Assembly: GCF_030272615.1 (NCBI RefSeq)
Contig: NC_081409.1
Location: 877,307,594 to 877,371,593 of the forward strand
Length of the DNA stretch: 64,000 nucleotides
Reading direction: 5' to 3'
DNA from: Cryptomeria japonica
Lineage: Eukaryota > Streptophyta > Pinopsida > Cupressales > Cupressaceae
Positions 34,062-44,691 of the stretch are shown here, one piece after another; the first letter of the stretch is position 1; the number at the start of each line of letters is the position of its first letter. The translations under genes and the position numbers were made by a program. A model generated the notes under the pieces. That model was given only the letters and a program-made list of their open reading frames with translations. It was not told the DNA's origin and ran no database searches.

Positions 34062-34688
34062 GATGGGGTTTTGTTTATTGTATTTTGTATTTAATTATAA
34101 AATATTTTTGTAAGCTGACATGGCGAATTGTAATAAGACTCATATAAGTATGAGTTCTTGTAAATCAGTTAGGATGTGCGGATATGGTTAGATTATTGCA
34201 GAAGTAATATGTGAATATTAAGGTAGAGTTTGGAATAAGGTTTATGGAAGTTGCATGAGCTTAAACCGGTACTAAACCTAGCATAGCAGATGCTGAACCG
34301 AAGAAGTACATGATATTGGATTTACTTAATCCATTTTGTAAGTCAGTGAGACTTCTCTTTTTGTATTTAAGAAGTGAGCTTTAGGTAGTTGGCCTTCCTG
34401 CATGCGCAGGCCCCTATTGTATCAGTAATATTCACTTATTGGCCAGTGAGTGAATATTGTGGGTCACAAATCCCACCGAGGTTTTTCCCACATCGGGTAT
34501 CCTCGTTAAAAATATTTTGTTATGGTGTGCTTTCTATGTTGTGGTTACTGTTCTTAGTTACTGCATTAATTCTTGTTTACCGGTACATTGTTTTGGAATG
34601 CAATTTATTTAATAAGTTCAAAAAATCCATAAACCGGTTAGATACTGATTCACCCCCCCCCCTCTCAGTATATTTGGAAATCCTAACA
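34062..34688 (+). repeat. Element B 5' LTR, second part
   Basis: Matches the 3' LTR from about 46429 to 47048, sharing TTTTGTTTATTGTATTTTG, a TATTTAAG box (about 34363) and CTTCCTGCATG-type sequence. It ends in ATCCTAACA two bases before the primer site. Confidence 0.9.
34363..34372 (+). promoter_or_regulatory. TATA-like box in element B LTR
   Basis: GTATTTAAGAAGTGAGC occurs at the same place in the 3' LTR as GTATTTAAGTAGTGAGC. It is the probable core promoter, about 320 bp before the LTR end. Confidence 0.4.
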
Positions 34689-34690
34689 AT

Positions 34691-34702
34691 TGGTATCAGA
34701 GC
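34691..34702 (+). promoter_or_regulatory. Primer-binding site, initiator Met-tRNA type (element B)
   Basis: TGGTATCAGAGC, two bases after the LTR end. Confidence 0.93.
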
Positions 34703-34759
34703 CTGGTCCTATATTTTTAAAAGCCTAACAACTTGAGGGAGATTCTGATACCGAGACAG

Positions 34760-35758
34760 ATGGATAATCTGAGAAAGCAACTAGAAACATCTCTTGCAGA
34801 TTACGATGCAAAAAAATTGAAGAATATGAAACTTGAAGATGATTTGAAGGTTGCACAGGAAATCATTCAAGGACTTCAGGAAAATCTCACTATTGCTAGG
34901 AACAAAAGAAGAGAACTTCATGAGAAGATACAAAGTGATGATGATGAAAAAGAGACTCTTAATGATCTTGTAAGCAAGCTGAAACAAGAGAACATGTCTT
35001 TGAGAAATGAGATGCAAGATATGACCATGAGATTTTGTAAAGACACTAAAAATAGAAAGAAGAATGAAGATGACTTGGCTAGGAGAATCAATGATGCTGG
35101 AAATGAAAATCTAAGACTCGATCATCAAAATGATATGTTGAAGATAGGTATAATTCACTTGGGGCATGATAAAACTGAACTCATGAGATAGAAAGATTTC
35201 TTAGAAAATGAGTTGTCTACTACAAATCAACACAAGGAGAAATTCAAGAAAAGTTCAGAAGAACTTGATGATGTGTTGAAAAATTAGAAACCTAATGGAG
35301 ACACTAATGGAATCGGCTTTGAAGTTGGTGAAAGCTTCGGTACTATAAACAATCATGATCACAGTAAACCGGTAAGACAACCTAGTGCTTACAAATTTAA
35401 TGGGAAATGCTTTAACTGTAACAAGTATGGTCATAGAGCAAATCAGTGTAGATCTAGAAACTATCAGAACACCAATGCACCCACTGGTCAATGTTCTAAG
35501 TGCAACAAAGTTGGTCATAATTCAGAAAATTATAGAATGAATGTAAGATGTTATGTTTGTGGAAGATTTGGACACTTATCTAATCAATGCAGAACACATA
35601 CCTGCATAGGATATGGAAAAGCTATTCAAAAAAATAATGTGACTTGTTATGCTTGTAACAAGATTGGACATATTGCAAAATTTTGTAGAAGTAAGGCATC
35701 ACCGACAAATAGAAAAGGAACCAGCTTGAAAGGTAAAGAGAAGGTTGAAGAAGTATAG
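34760..35758 (+). pseudogene. Element B ORF1: coiled coil plus multiple zinc knuckles
   Basis: The ATG at 34760 (MDNLRKQLETSLADY) opens a heptad-rich coiled coil of about 140 residues. After two in-frame TAG codons (35189 and about 35287) the same frame gives a series of CCHC knuckles: CFNCNKYGHRANQC, CSKCNKVGHNSENY (last Cys lost), CYVCGRFGHLSNQC and CYACNKIGHIAKFC, with a decayed stretch between the third and fourth. No Copia gag core and no protease were found. It is plausibly a derived Gag able to bind RNA and self-associate, acting with enzymes from a full-length relative. Multiple knuckles and coiled coils are also described for Sirevirus Gag proteins. The function is inferred. Confidence 0.75.
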
Positions 35759-35879
35759 CAAGAATTTTCAAAACATTGGATTAGAAAGTCAGATCAGAAT
35801 GTTGATGTGAATATTCCTCCACTGACATAATAGAGTATCACTCCACCGACAGGAGATTCTTCATCTAACTGTGAAATAA

Positions 35880-36907
35880 TCCCTTGGGGGTATGGCAACA
35901 AAATGTAAAACATTCTAGTTTACCATCAGTTGATGGTAAGAAAATGAAATGCTTCTTTACCGACATATGAGTTAAGTTTTCACTTAACCAGCAGGCAAAA
36001 GCAATCAAGGAAGACATATTGAATAAAACTTGTATTAAGGAGAGCGACTTGGAAGGATTACAACCGGAAACACATCTTTCACCGGTTGCTACCTCCTCTG
36101 ATAGTGAAATACCGATAGAATTCAAAAGGGTAGAAAGAAAAAGAAAACCCTCACCAGTACCCACTCCTGCACCCAAGAGAACCAGATAGAAACAATAGGC
36201 AGTTAGGCCTCCAGCAAAGAAGTTAACACCAAAGAAAAGGAAAGAAAAACAAGTTGTTCCTCCACTTGAAAACCTTTTGAATGAGATAACTGAAAATGGT
36301 AACTTATCAGACATTAGCAAGTTGTATGATACTTTTAACAGTGATGAAAAGGAAAGCATAGAAAATAGTGTTATCCTACACTTGGATATCTACAAGAAAT
36401 TTTTGATTGAGGTTGTAGATGATTTACCTAATGAGTTGTATAGAAGGTTAGAAGCAAGGAGAGTAGCAATTGTTGAACTGGATAAAAAGATGAAGGTAGA
36501 GAAACTACTTGCAGTTCACCCAGTGAATTCAATAGAAGAAATTGATGAACTGATAAGTGAGGCTAACCAGGCAGTATTTTCAACCGGTCACCGACATGTA
36601 GCACTAATGGCTGGCAGAGTTAATGAGATATCAGAAGAAACTGCAGATAAATGGGATATATTCTTTGTTGAGAAAGAGAAACAAGAAGAGCTTAAGAGAC
36701 CAAAAACTTTTAAAGTCTACCAAAAGGACAAAGATAAGGGTAAAGGTAAGGTAGGTGGACCTCCGAGCATAAAGATAATAGATAACTTGCCCCCACCTTC
36801 TTCTAATACTCCATTAGCAAAAACTGTTGATACACCACCTGCAACAGATTATGTTGAGAGTATAGAGACAACACATGAGGACACAAATCTTGATTCAGAG
36901 GTGTTGT
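35880..36907 (+). pseudogene. Element B ORF2, N-terminal part, cut by element C
   Basis: Beginning about 35880, in a different frame from ORF1, this reads through a few stops (TGA near 35968 and two TAGs near 36190-36200). It then runs open as 36277-36907, starting NEITENGNLSDISKLYDTF and including a HVALMAGRVNEISEETADKW block and a Lys/Pro-rich linker. I recognise no domain. The frame is split at 36907 and resumes at 44692 in phase once the target duplication is counted once. Confidence 0.65.
36903..36907 (+). repeat. Target-site duplication GTTGT, left (element C)
   Basis: GTTGT recurs at 44687-44691. Confidence 0.92.
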
Positions 36908-38143
36908 TGTAAAGCGGAAAATTGCAATCGAACCCTAGTTGCTCTCCCCTCTTCCAACTCCAAGGAGAGAGAAGGGAGATTCACTAGGGTTGATGGTTTT
37001 CACTTAGGGGAGAGACTTTACATTCAAAAGAAGGGTTGAAACCCACAAGATCCAATCCCACACAATGCAAGATTGGATGCTAAATGTGTTTCAAGGGTTA
37101 AGAAAGCAAGGCTACCCTCTTTTGTAAAGAATGTTGATAGAAGAATTAAGCTAGGAATGCATAGAAAGTGATAAAGACTCGCTTATAAACTGAGATAGGG
37201 ATATAGGATGAAGCTGCGAACCTGGAATTAGCAGTAAAATGTCAAGACAACGCTGTCCTGCAAATTTGAGCAAAAGTTGACGGGACGATGGCGCCCGGCG
37301 TGCACACGGTCCTCCGAAAAATCCGCGAAATGAAGGGGGATCTGTTCGTCTCTACACAAGGATTCCAGATCTTCAATTTCAGCCACGTACCTGCAACCTA
37401 CACATAGAAAAGTGAAGACGATTGGGGAGTTAGGGATTAGGGGTTTGCCCTTAGGTCAAACCCTGGTTTTGGAATTAACCAAGAAATGAGAAATGGTGTA
37501 AATGTAATGTAAAACAAGTACTAGTACCTTGTTGTAAGGATGTTTGTATCCTTATGTGCGAAGGTATAGATGTTGTTGTTTGTTGTATGTTGTATGTTGT
37601 AGCATGTAATGTGTTGTAAGTGATCTCCTCTTCAATGGTTGAATCCTTGTCTTGAATGCAACACTTAGCCTTGAATGGAGACTTAGAATGATCAATTGCT
37701 TGAAGGAATGCTTGAATGCTTGAATGCTTGAGTATAGTTTCCATGCTTTTTCCATCATATCGAATGAAAGAGGAAAATGTAGTTTATATACTTGTCAATT
37801 AGGGCTGATAGACTGATTTTCCCGACCTTAGGCCAACCAGGAAAGATAATTTTCCAATTTGCAAACATAAAGACCCGAAGTCCAAAAGAGACTGGGCCCA
37901 AAATAGGACCCAGGGACTAGGGCGCTGGGCGCCCTGGTCATGAAGGACCAGGGCGCTGGGCGCTCTGGTCCCACCTCCCAGGACAGCAGGGTGCAAAGGA
38001 GGTTCAGGCCAGGGTGCAAGAAAATGCAGTTTTCAGTGTCATGAGCAAGTTTTGGGGTCTCCATTCAGGTTTAGTGTTGCGTCGCCATCGTGAAGACCCA
38101 AATGCGGTCAAAATTGCAAGTGTCGCAATTTTAGGACACTACA
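36908..38143 (-). repeat. Element C 3' LTR (minus-strand sense)
   Basis: 1,236 bp. It holds a 31-bp GC-rich tandem duplication around 37918-37970 (GGGCGCTGGGCGCCCTGGTC) that is absent from the other LTR. A TATA-like GTATATAAAC (minus) lies near 37782-37790. Confidence 0.93.
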
Positions 38144-38160
38144 TTTAGCCCCCACTTTAG
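38129..38160 (-). promoter_or_regulatory. Polypurine tract of element C (at LTR junction)
   Basis: On the minus strand AAAGTGGGGGCTAAA directly precedes the TGTAGTGTCC that starts the 3' LTR at 38143. Confidence 0.8.
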
Positions 38161-38884
38161 CGGGAGTATAAGCGTACGCTCATACTTTCGGTAAAGTACA
38201 AGGAAACAACATTGAAAAACTTTCACCACGTCAAGGAGGCAAGATACACCAAGCCCCCAGTGGACTAAGGATCTTACGACTTTGATTGAAAAGGTAAAAG
38301 GGAAGATCACGAGGGAGAGCCATGACTGTCAGTAGCAAGGTTCCCTCACTATGAGTCATGCAAGAAAAATATCAAAAATTTTCAAGGCAAAGCTAAATTT
38401 GTCAAGAAATTTTCAAGTATCTTGAAAAGATATGAACGGGATGTATGCCCCCCTACGTTAAAGCGATCACACATGCCTCACCAGGGGTGATTGCTTTAAG
38501 GTAGTGATACATATAAGAAATGAGAAAGGAGCACGTTATCGCAAGGATTTAGCCCCCAAGTGTGAGATAAGCCCAAGGATAATAGACACAAAACGCAAAG
38601 CATGAGGTGACTTCGCTTTCCTCGGGGTCAGTATGTTGTATGATAATTCATGTATATCATATGTATGTATGCATAATTGTTCTTCATTCCCTAATCAAGG
38701 AAGGTCACCTAGAAGAAGGGAACACATGTGTCTTTTGAGTCAACAGGAGAGAGACCAAAAGAGATCTCAATGTTTTGCATCGTCCTCAAGTAGACAACAC
38801 TAAGGACAACAAATAGAAGAATGAGAATAACACATAGAAGAAGTAACGAAAGAGAGGAGGAGAGAATCTGCTATGCTAATGAAA
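38144..38884 (-). other. Element C 3' untranslated region with a hairpin
   Basis: No reading frame. It contains an imperfect 18-bp stem-loop (38453-38470 with 38487-38504). Confidence 0.6.
38453..38504. other. Stem-loop in element C 3' region
   Basis: CTACGTTAAAGCGATCAC pairs with GTGATTGCTTTAAGGTAG with two non-Watson-Crick positions, one able to form a G-U pair. The loop is 16 bases, ACATGCCTCACCAGGG. The stem can form in either strand. Confidence 0.65.
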
Positions 38885-41800
38885 CTAGTCTAGCATGTCA
38901 TCTACCCCCCAATCTTGCTGATCAATGTTTCGGGAAGGCAAGGAACACGCTAGAGGAGGAACATTCAACACAGCAGATGGAGCTATCACAAGATCCAAAC
39001 AAGGGCTATGTTCATATTCCAAGCCACGTTGTTCTTGTCTAGGAGCTAGTGCTTTAGAAAATTCGTTAGATAAATGGTTATCAATATCAACAAGTTCATA
39101 TTCACTATCAGAATGAATAGGAGAAGTATCATTTTCATCATGAATAACAATTTCATCTATATCATCATCAAGATTTATAAAAATAGGATCTTTAACTCGC
39201 ACAGGATCAAGACCATCATGCATCTTATGTTTAGGAGATTTCAGCTCAATCGTCGGCTGAGGAGAAAATGGAATAATGCTTGTTGAAGGTGTTTTTGAGG
39301 ATTGCAAAGTTTGAGCTCTAAGACGACGCTTTCGCCGGCGTTCACGTGCAGAACGATTTCGTCTAGTCTTAGTAGGAAGTTGCGAAGATTGAGGAGGAGG
39401 AATGTTCTCATCCTTATCACTTGGGTGTTTAGGTTGTGGTCTCTTAGGCTGAACAATAGGAGAAGAGGAAGGTCTCTTCTCTCCATAAGAGGAAGGAGGA
39501 GGAACTGCTCCATATAAAGGAGGAATATTCAGTTTTGGAAGGAGACCAAGTCCATCATGACGAGGAGGGATAGGTCTACTTTTAGGAAGTTTATTAATCA
39601 TAGGCATAGTCACATCCATAGGGATGGGTTGGGAATCTTCTTGAGGAAAGACATTAGTTTTATCTTTCAAAGGAAGAACTTCCTTCTCAAGACTGATAGG
39701 AATGTCAAATTTGGGTGTTCTAGGTTCACTTAAAGATAGGATCATATTTGTTTTCCACTTTTGATAAGATTTGAAAAGATGATCACTTCGCGGAGGAAGG
39801 GATTGGAATTGTTTAGGCCAAAAGTAATCAAGAGGAACGCTAGAAGTTCTTTCAGTTGGTTTAAAGAGACTATGATTGATAGTAACAACTTCACCATTAT
39901 GGGGAAATTTCAAACACTTGTGAATAGGAGAAGCAATAGCTTTCATGGAAGATAGCCAAGGATAGCCAAGCTTCACACGAAATTGTTCGGAAGATGGAAT
40001 AATAGCAAAGTTCACATCAAGGGATTTATTATGAACTTCAATAGGTAATGTAATAGAACCAATTGCAGGAGAAGAAAATGCATCAAATAGTTTCACAACC
40101 ACATTTGTTTCATCATAGATTACTTGATTCAATTGCAAAGTAAAAAAAATTCTTCAGTAATGATATTAACCATACAAGAAGGATCAATAAGCACTCCATG
40201 GCAAGGTGTATTTTTGACTTTTGCAACTATATATAAAGGACCATCAGGTGCTCTAATAGTTTCACTGGAATCACATGTGCTGGAAGGTTCTTTAGGTATT
40301 TTCTGCTGCTCTACAAAGTTAATCACATTCGGAGTCATGGACACAAGATCATCAGGTGAGACAGAGGAATCAGTAGTATCAATCGCATTAGAGGTATGAG
40401 AAGGTAATGGATCAGTGAAAATCTGAAGATTTTGGTTAGGAGGAGCTACAGATGTATTGCCTTTATCATTCACTCCAGAAACAGAGATAGTATTATTATC
40501 AATCAAATCTTGAATTTTCCCCTTTAAAGCAAAACATTTTTCAGTATCATGCCTAGGTTGACGATGAAATTGACAAAAAGATTTGTTATCAAAATAAGGT
40601 GAAGTAATCTTTGCAGGATCAATTTGCCTTATAGGAGGAAGAGTAAGCACATTTTGTTCCAATAACTTATTCATAATACTATGCAATGATTCATTCAAAG
40701 GAGTAAACTTTCTTTCTCTCTTGAAAAACTTAGAAATAGGAGACACACCTGATGCGGCATTCACATTGTTGTTGATGATGTTTTCATTGAATTTAATGGA
40801 CTCTCTGTTCGGTTTAAACTTCCCAAATGGTTCTTGACTACTATCACCCTTATCACTCGGAGCCATAGGATGTGATTGTTCCATTTGACTCACAGTTAGT
40901 TGATAATTGTGAAGAGTTGCACACAACTGTTGGAAAGAAGTAAACTCAGAAAACAAGAGTTTGTCTCGAATATCTTTTTGTAAATTAGAAATGAAGATTC
41001 TTTGAATATCATTGTCAGGCACTGGAAAAGAAATTTGAGCATACAAATGCTAATATCTACCAATGAAATCAGTCACTTTTTCTTTAACACCTTGTTTGCA
41101 ATGCATTAAATCAATCAAAGTAACTTTAGGACTTATATTGTTTTGAAATTGTTGAATGAAAGCATTTGCAAGTTGTTCAAAAGAAGTAATAGAATAAGAA
41201 GGCAATGAGCTATACCATTGTAGGGCTTTGTCTCTTAATGTTCTAGTAAACAGTTTTGCAAGCAACCTTTGGTCATAAGAAAAATCAGTACATATTGTTT
41301 GAAAGGTCTTAACATGTGTTAGAGGATCACCCTTACCATTATAAAGCTCCAAATGTGGAATTTCAACATGTTTAGGGGGGATAGCTCGAACAATGTCAAG
41401 AGAAAGTGGGCTCGCAACGTCAAATGTGGGCACACTAAACTTAGATTGATTCATAGAGGCAATTTGTTGCTGTAAAGAAGAGACAATTTGTGCAAGATTG
41501 TTAATGGTCGCTTCAGTCGAAGAGTTCATATTAGACGTGTTAGATTGTGATGGAGGTGTTATGTTATTGAAAGAAGGTAGAGAGTAAGGTGGTTGGACAC
41601 TATGATAGTTAGTTATAGGAGATGATTGGACAGGAGGAACACTACAAGGAGGAATGGAATGATTAAACGAGTTGCCCCCTTGCGTCATGTTCATTTGTGG
41701 TGATATAATAGGAACACTCATTGAAGGAATGAATGAAGAAGTTGGATTGAATGAAGGAAGAGGGTTAATTGAAGAAGAGAGATTGCCCCCATGACTAGTG

Positions 41801-42309
41801 ATCATAGGAGGAATATCTTGTGTTGAAGTAGTCATTATGTTTGATGTAAAAGTAGGTATACTAGCAATAGGAGTCGTCAAAGGAATAGAATGATTGTCTT
41901 GAGTAGGAGGTTGTGTATAACCTAAGGTTTCGGCACAACTTTTCATAGGCATCACATTTGAATCCACAATGTGTGCAATACCACGCAAAATATCAATTCC
42001 ATTCTTATCACTTTGAAGCATATGTTTTAGACCCTCAATTAAAGGAAGAGCTTGACTATTAGGGTATTCTTGAGACATCCATTGTCGAAAATCGTCAAAT
42101 TGGTTATCCAATTTTGAAAGTTGTTCTACAGAAACCTCATGGAGAGCTTCTTCATCATTAAGAGGATTAGAGGAATTACCCATGTCCTCGTTAAAAAGAC
42201 CATTCAAATTAGGTTCCATCTCCTCAGTAATTAAACCTTGGAAGGACTTAATTCTAAGGCTTCGTCTAACGGGAATAGTGTAGGTAGGACTTATTGTTGT
42301 AAAACTCAT
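38885..42309 (-). pseudogene. Element C gag and protease-like protein, no polymerase
   Basis: On the minus strand the ATG at 42309 opens a 419-codon frame with a Ser/Pro/Asn-rich N-terminal half and a retrotransposon gag core (LELYNGKGDPLTHVKTF, LRDKALQWYSSLPSYSITSF). After a TAG at 41050-41052 the frame continues with FVQ-type gag helices, a Cys/His motif (FCQFHRQPRHDTEKCF) and a retropepsin-like block reading GVLIDPSCMVNIITEEF. There the active-site DGG/DSG is DPS, and the later LGYPWLSSMKA flap-end block is present. A frameshift at an eight-base T run (40142-40149 on the plus strand) separates the last 417 codons. Those end in an acidic, Pro-rich tail. Gag assembly may have been its role; protease activity is doubtful. 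Confidence 0.85.
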
Positions 42310-43461
42310 GCACTAGAGAGAGAGAAGATTTTGAATTTTAGAGGTAGCAAATTTCAGTAAAACCAGCCAATCTTCCAGATTTAAGCTGTTAAATACAATC
42401 AGGACAATCTCCCGAAATTTCAGAAAAAAATGTCTGGGACCGTGGCACTCGGGGTGCACACGGTCCTCGCAACTTTTTTCAAAATTTGCAGGGATGAAAG
42501 TTATGATGATTTTACAGCTAACCTGAAAAAATTGAGTGATTTTACGATCTGTAGATAGGCCAAATTAAAGTTGCAATCTCCAAATTGAACCCTACCAAAA
42601 AATGCAAAATTTGAATTTTGAAAAAGAGAGGGAAACTGAAATTTTGAATTTTATGATTTTAGAGGGAATACCAAAAGCAATGCAAGTTTTAAAATTTGAA
42701 AGTTGACTCAATTTCACGCAAAATTCAATTCTGAAAGCGGAAATCAAAGTTGTTGTAATTAAACACTTAATTTCAAAAGTCACAAATTGCAAAAATTTGA
42801 ATGAATCACTGAAATTTCGAATGAATGCCAACACACTTTTCAGATTTAGGATAGTAAGAAACACAAATTTGACACAAATTTCAATTTCAACAATTTTTGA
42901 ATGATTAGAAGCCTCAATCCAAGCAATCGCTAAACCAACTTTGACTGTAATTTTGAAGGTGTTAAAATTGATAAAATCAGCCAAAATTCTGGATTTTAGC
43001 AGGAAAATACAGTAAGATCTCGCTCCCAAAATCTCGGAAAAAATGTCGGGGACGATGGCACTCGAAGTGCACACGGTCCTCGCAACTTTTTTTCAAATTT
43101 TCAGGGATGAAAGATATTGTGATTTTATTGCGGAATCCAAAGTTACAGCTGATTTGGAGATGTTTTGATTAGTGAAATTATCAGTCAAAGGTTGAATCAA
43201 GAAGGTTTTAAAAATTAGGGTTTTGACACTTAACCACTTAATTTTCATAATCAAAGCACAAATATGAATTGATAATTTGTAATAGAAGGGCAGATCTAAA
43301 ACAAGCATTAACAATTAAACATTTCACAAGTTTAATTACTTAAAAAGAAAATTTAGGGTTTTTATGCAATTAACCTCTAAAATTTTGCCAAAGATCAAAC
43401 ATGGAAATGTAATCAAGGAATCCAATTTTCAGATCTAATTATGAATAATCAGAAAGGATGT
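42310..43461 (-). other. Element C leader
   Basis: 1.15 kb between primer region and gag ATG. It contains two copies, about 620 bp apart, of a block with GTGCACACGGTCCTCGCAAC followed by similar A/T-rich sequence (near 42429-42475 and 43047-43095). The LTRs carry related copies. Confidence 0.7.
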
Positions 43462-43481
43462 TCACGTCGGGTTCACCAAAA
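43462..43481 (-). promoter_or_regulatory. Candidate primer-binding region of element C
   Basis: On the minus strand TTTTGGTGAACCCGACGTG follows the 5' LTR directly. Element D has the near-identical TTTTGGTGAACCTGACGTG at the same place. The tRNA is not assigned. Confidence 0.75.
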
Positions 43482-44686
43482 TGTAAAGCGGAAAATCGCA
43501 ATCAAACCCTAGTTGCTCTCCCCTCTTCCAACTCCAAGGAGAGAGAAGGGAGATTCACTAGGGTTGATGGTTTTCACTTAGGGGAGAGACTTTACATTCA
43601 AAAGAGGGGTTGAAACCCACAAGATCCAATCCCACACAATGCAAGATTGGATGCTAAATGTGTTTCAAGGGTTAAGAAAGCAAGGCTACCCTCTTTTGTA
43701 AAGAATGTTGATAGAAGAATTAAGCTAGGAATGCATAGAAAGTGATAAAGATTTGCTTATAAACTGAGATAGGGATATAGGATGAAGCTGCGGACCTAGA
43801 ATTAGCAGTAAAATGTCGAGACGGTGCTGTCCTACAAATTTGAGCAAAAGTTGACGGGACGATGGCGCCCGGCATGCACACGGTCCTCCGAAAAATTCGT
43901 GAAACGAAGGGGGATCTGTTCGTCTCTACACAAGGATTCCAGATCTTCAATTTCAGCCGCGTACCTGCAACCTACACACAGAAAAGCAAAGATGATTGGG
44001 GGGTTAGGGATTAGGGGTTTGCCCTTAGGTCAAACCCCGGTTTTGGAATTAACCAAGAAATGAGAAATGATGTAAATGTAATGTAAAACAAGTACTAGTA
44101 CCTTGTTGTAAGGATGTTTGTATCCTTATGTGCGAAGGTATAGATGTTGTTGTTTGTTGTATGTTGTATGTTGTAGCATGTAATGTGTTGTAAGTGATCT
44201 CCTCTTCAATGGTTGAATCCTTGTCTTGAATGCAACACTTAGCCTTGAATGGAGACTTAGAATGATCAATTGCTTGAAGGAATGCTTGAATGCTTGAATG
44301 CTTGAGTATAGTTTCCATGCTTTTTCCATCATATCGAATGAAAGAGGAAAATGTAGTTTATATACTTGTCAATTAGGGCTGATAGACTGATTTTCCCGAC
44401 CTTAGGCCGACCAGGAAAGATAATTTTCCAATTTGCAAACATAAAGACCCGAAGTCCAAAAGAGACCGGGCCCAAAATAGGACCCAGGGACCAGGGCGTT
44501 GGGCGCTCTGGTCCCACCTCCCGGGACAGCAGGGTGCAAAGGAGGTTCAGGCCAGGGTGCAAGAAAATGCAGTTTTCAGTGTCATGAGCAAGTTTCGGGG
44601 TCTCCATTCAGGTTTAGTGTTGCGTCGCCATCATGAAGACCCAAATGCGGTCGAAATTGCAAGTGTCACAATTTTAGGACGCTACA
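43482..44686 (-). repeat. Element C 5' LTR (minus-strand sense)
   Basis: 1,205 bp, TGTAGCGTCC to CGCTTTACA on the minus strand. A TATA-like GTATATAAAC (minus) lies near 44355-44364. Confidence 0.93.
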
Positions 44687-44691
44687 GTTGT
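44687..44691 (+). repeat. Target-site duplication GTTGT, right (element C)
   Basis: Matches 36903-36907. Confidence 0.92.

Larger units (their letters stand above)
36908..44686 (-). mobile_element. Element C: gag-only Gypsy-type LTR retrotransposon, minus strand
   Basis: LTRs at 36908-38143 and 43482-44686 are flanked by GTTGT duplications. On the minus strand the 5' LTR is 44686-43482, followed by TTTTGGTGAACCCGACGTG as the primer region. Gag-like frames follow at 42309-38885, then a purine tract AAAGTGGGGGCTAAA before the 3' LTR. I found no reverse transcriptase, RNase H or integrase in its 7.8 kb. The protein resembles Tat-type gag, so C is best described as a non-autonomous terminal-repeat element that keeps GAG. 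The LTRs differ mainly by transitions (about 2 percent by eye) plus one 31-bp duplication. Confidence 0.92.

Noticed and set aside
37475-37758. Overlapping frames of 89 and 68 codons, repeated at 44049-44332
   Set aside because: Again LTR-embedded duplicates (element C LTRs). Composition is biased by short Ser/His/Thr repeats and no family is recognised.
42592-43074. 160-codon minus-strand frame in element C's leader
   Set aside because: Strong Phe/Lys/Ile/Ser bias from A/T-rich repeats, no domain, and it lies between primer site and gag start. I treat it as leader.
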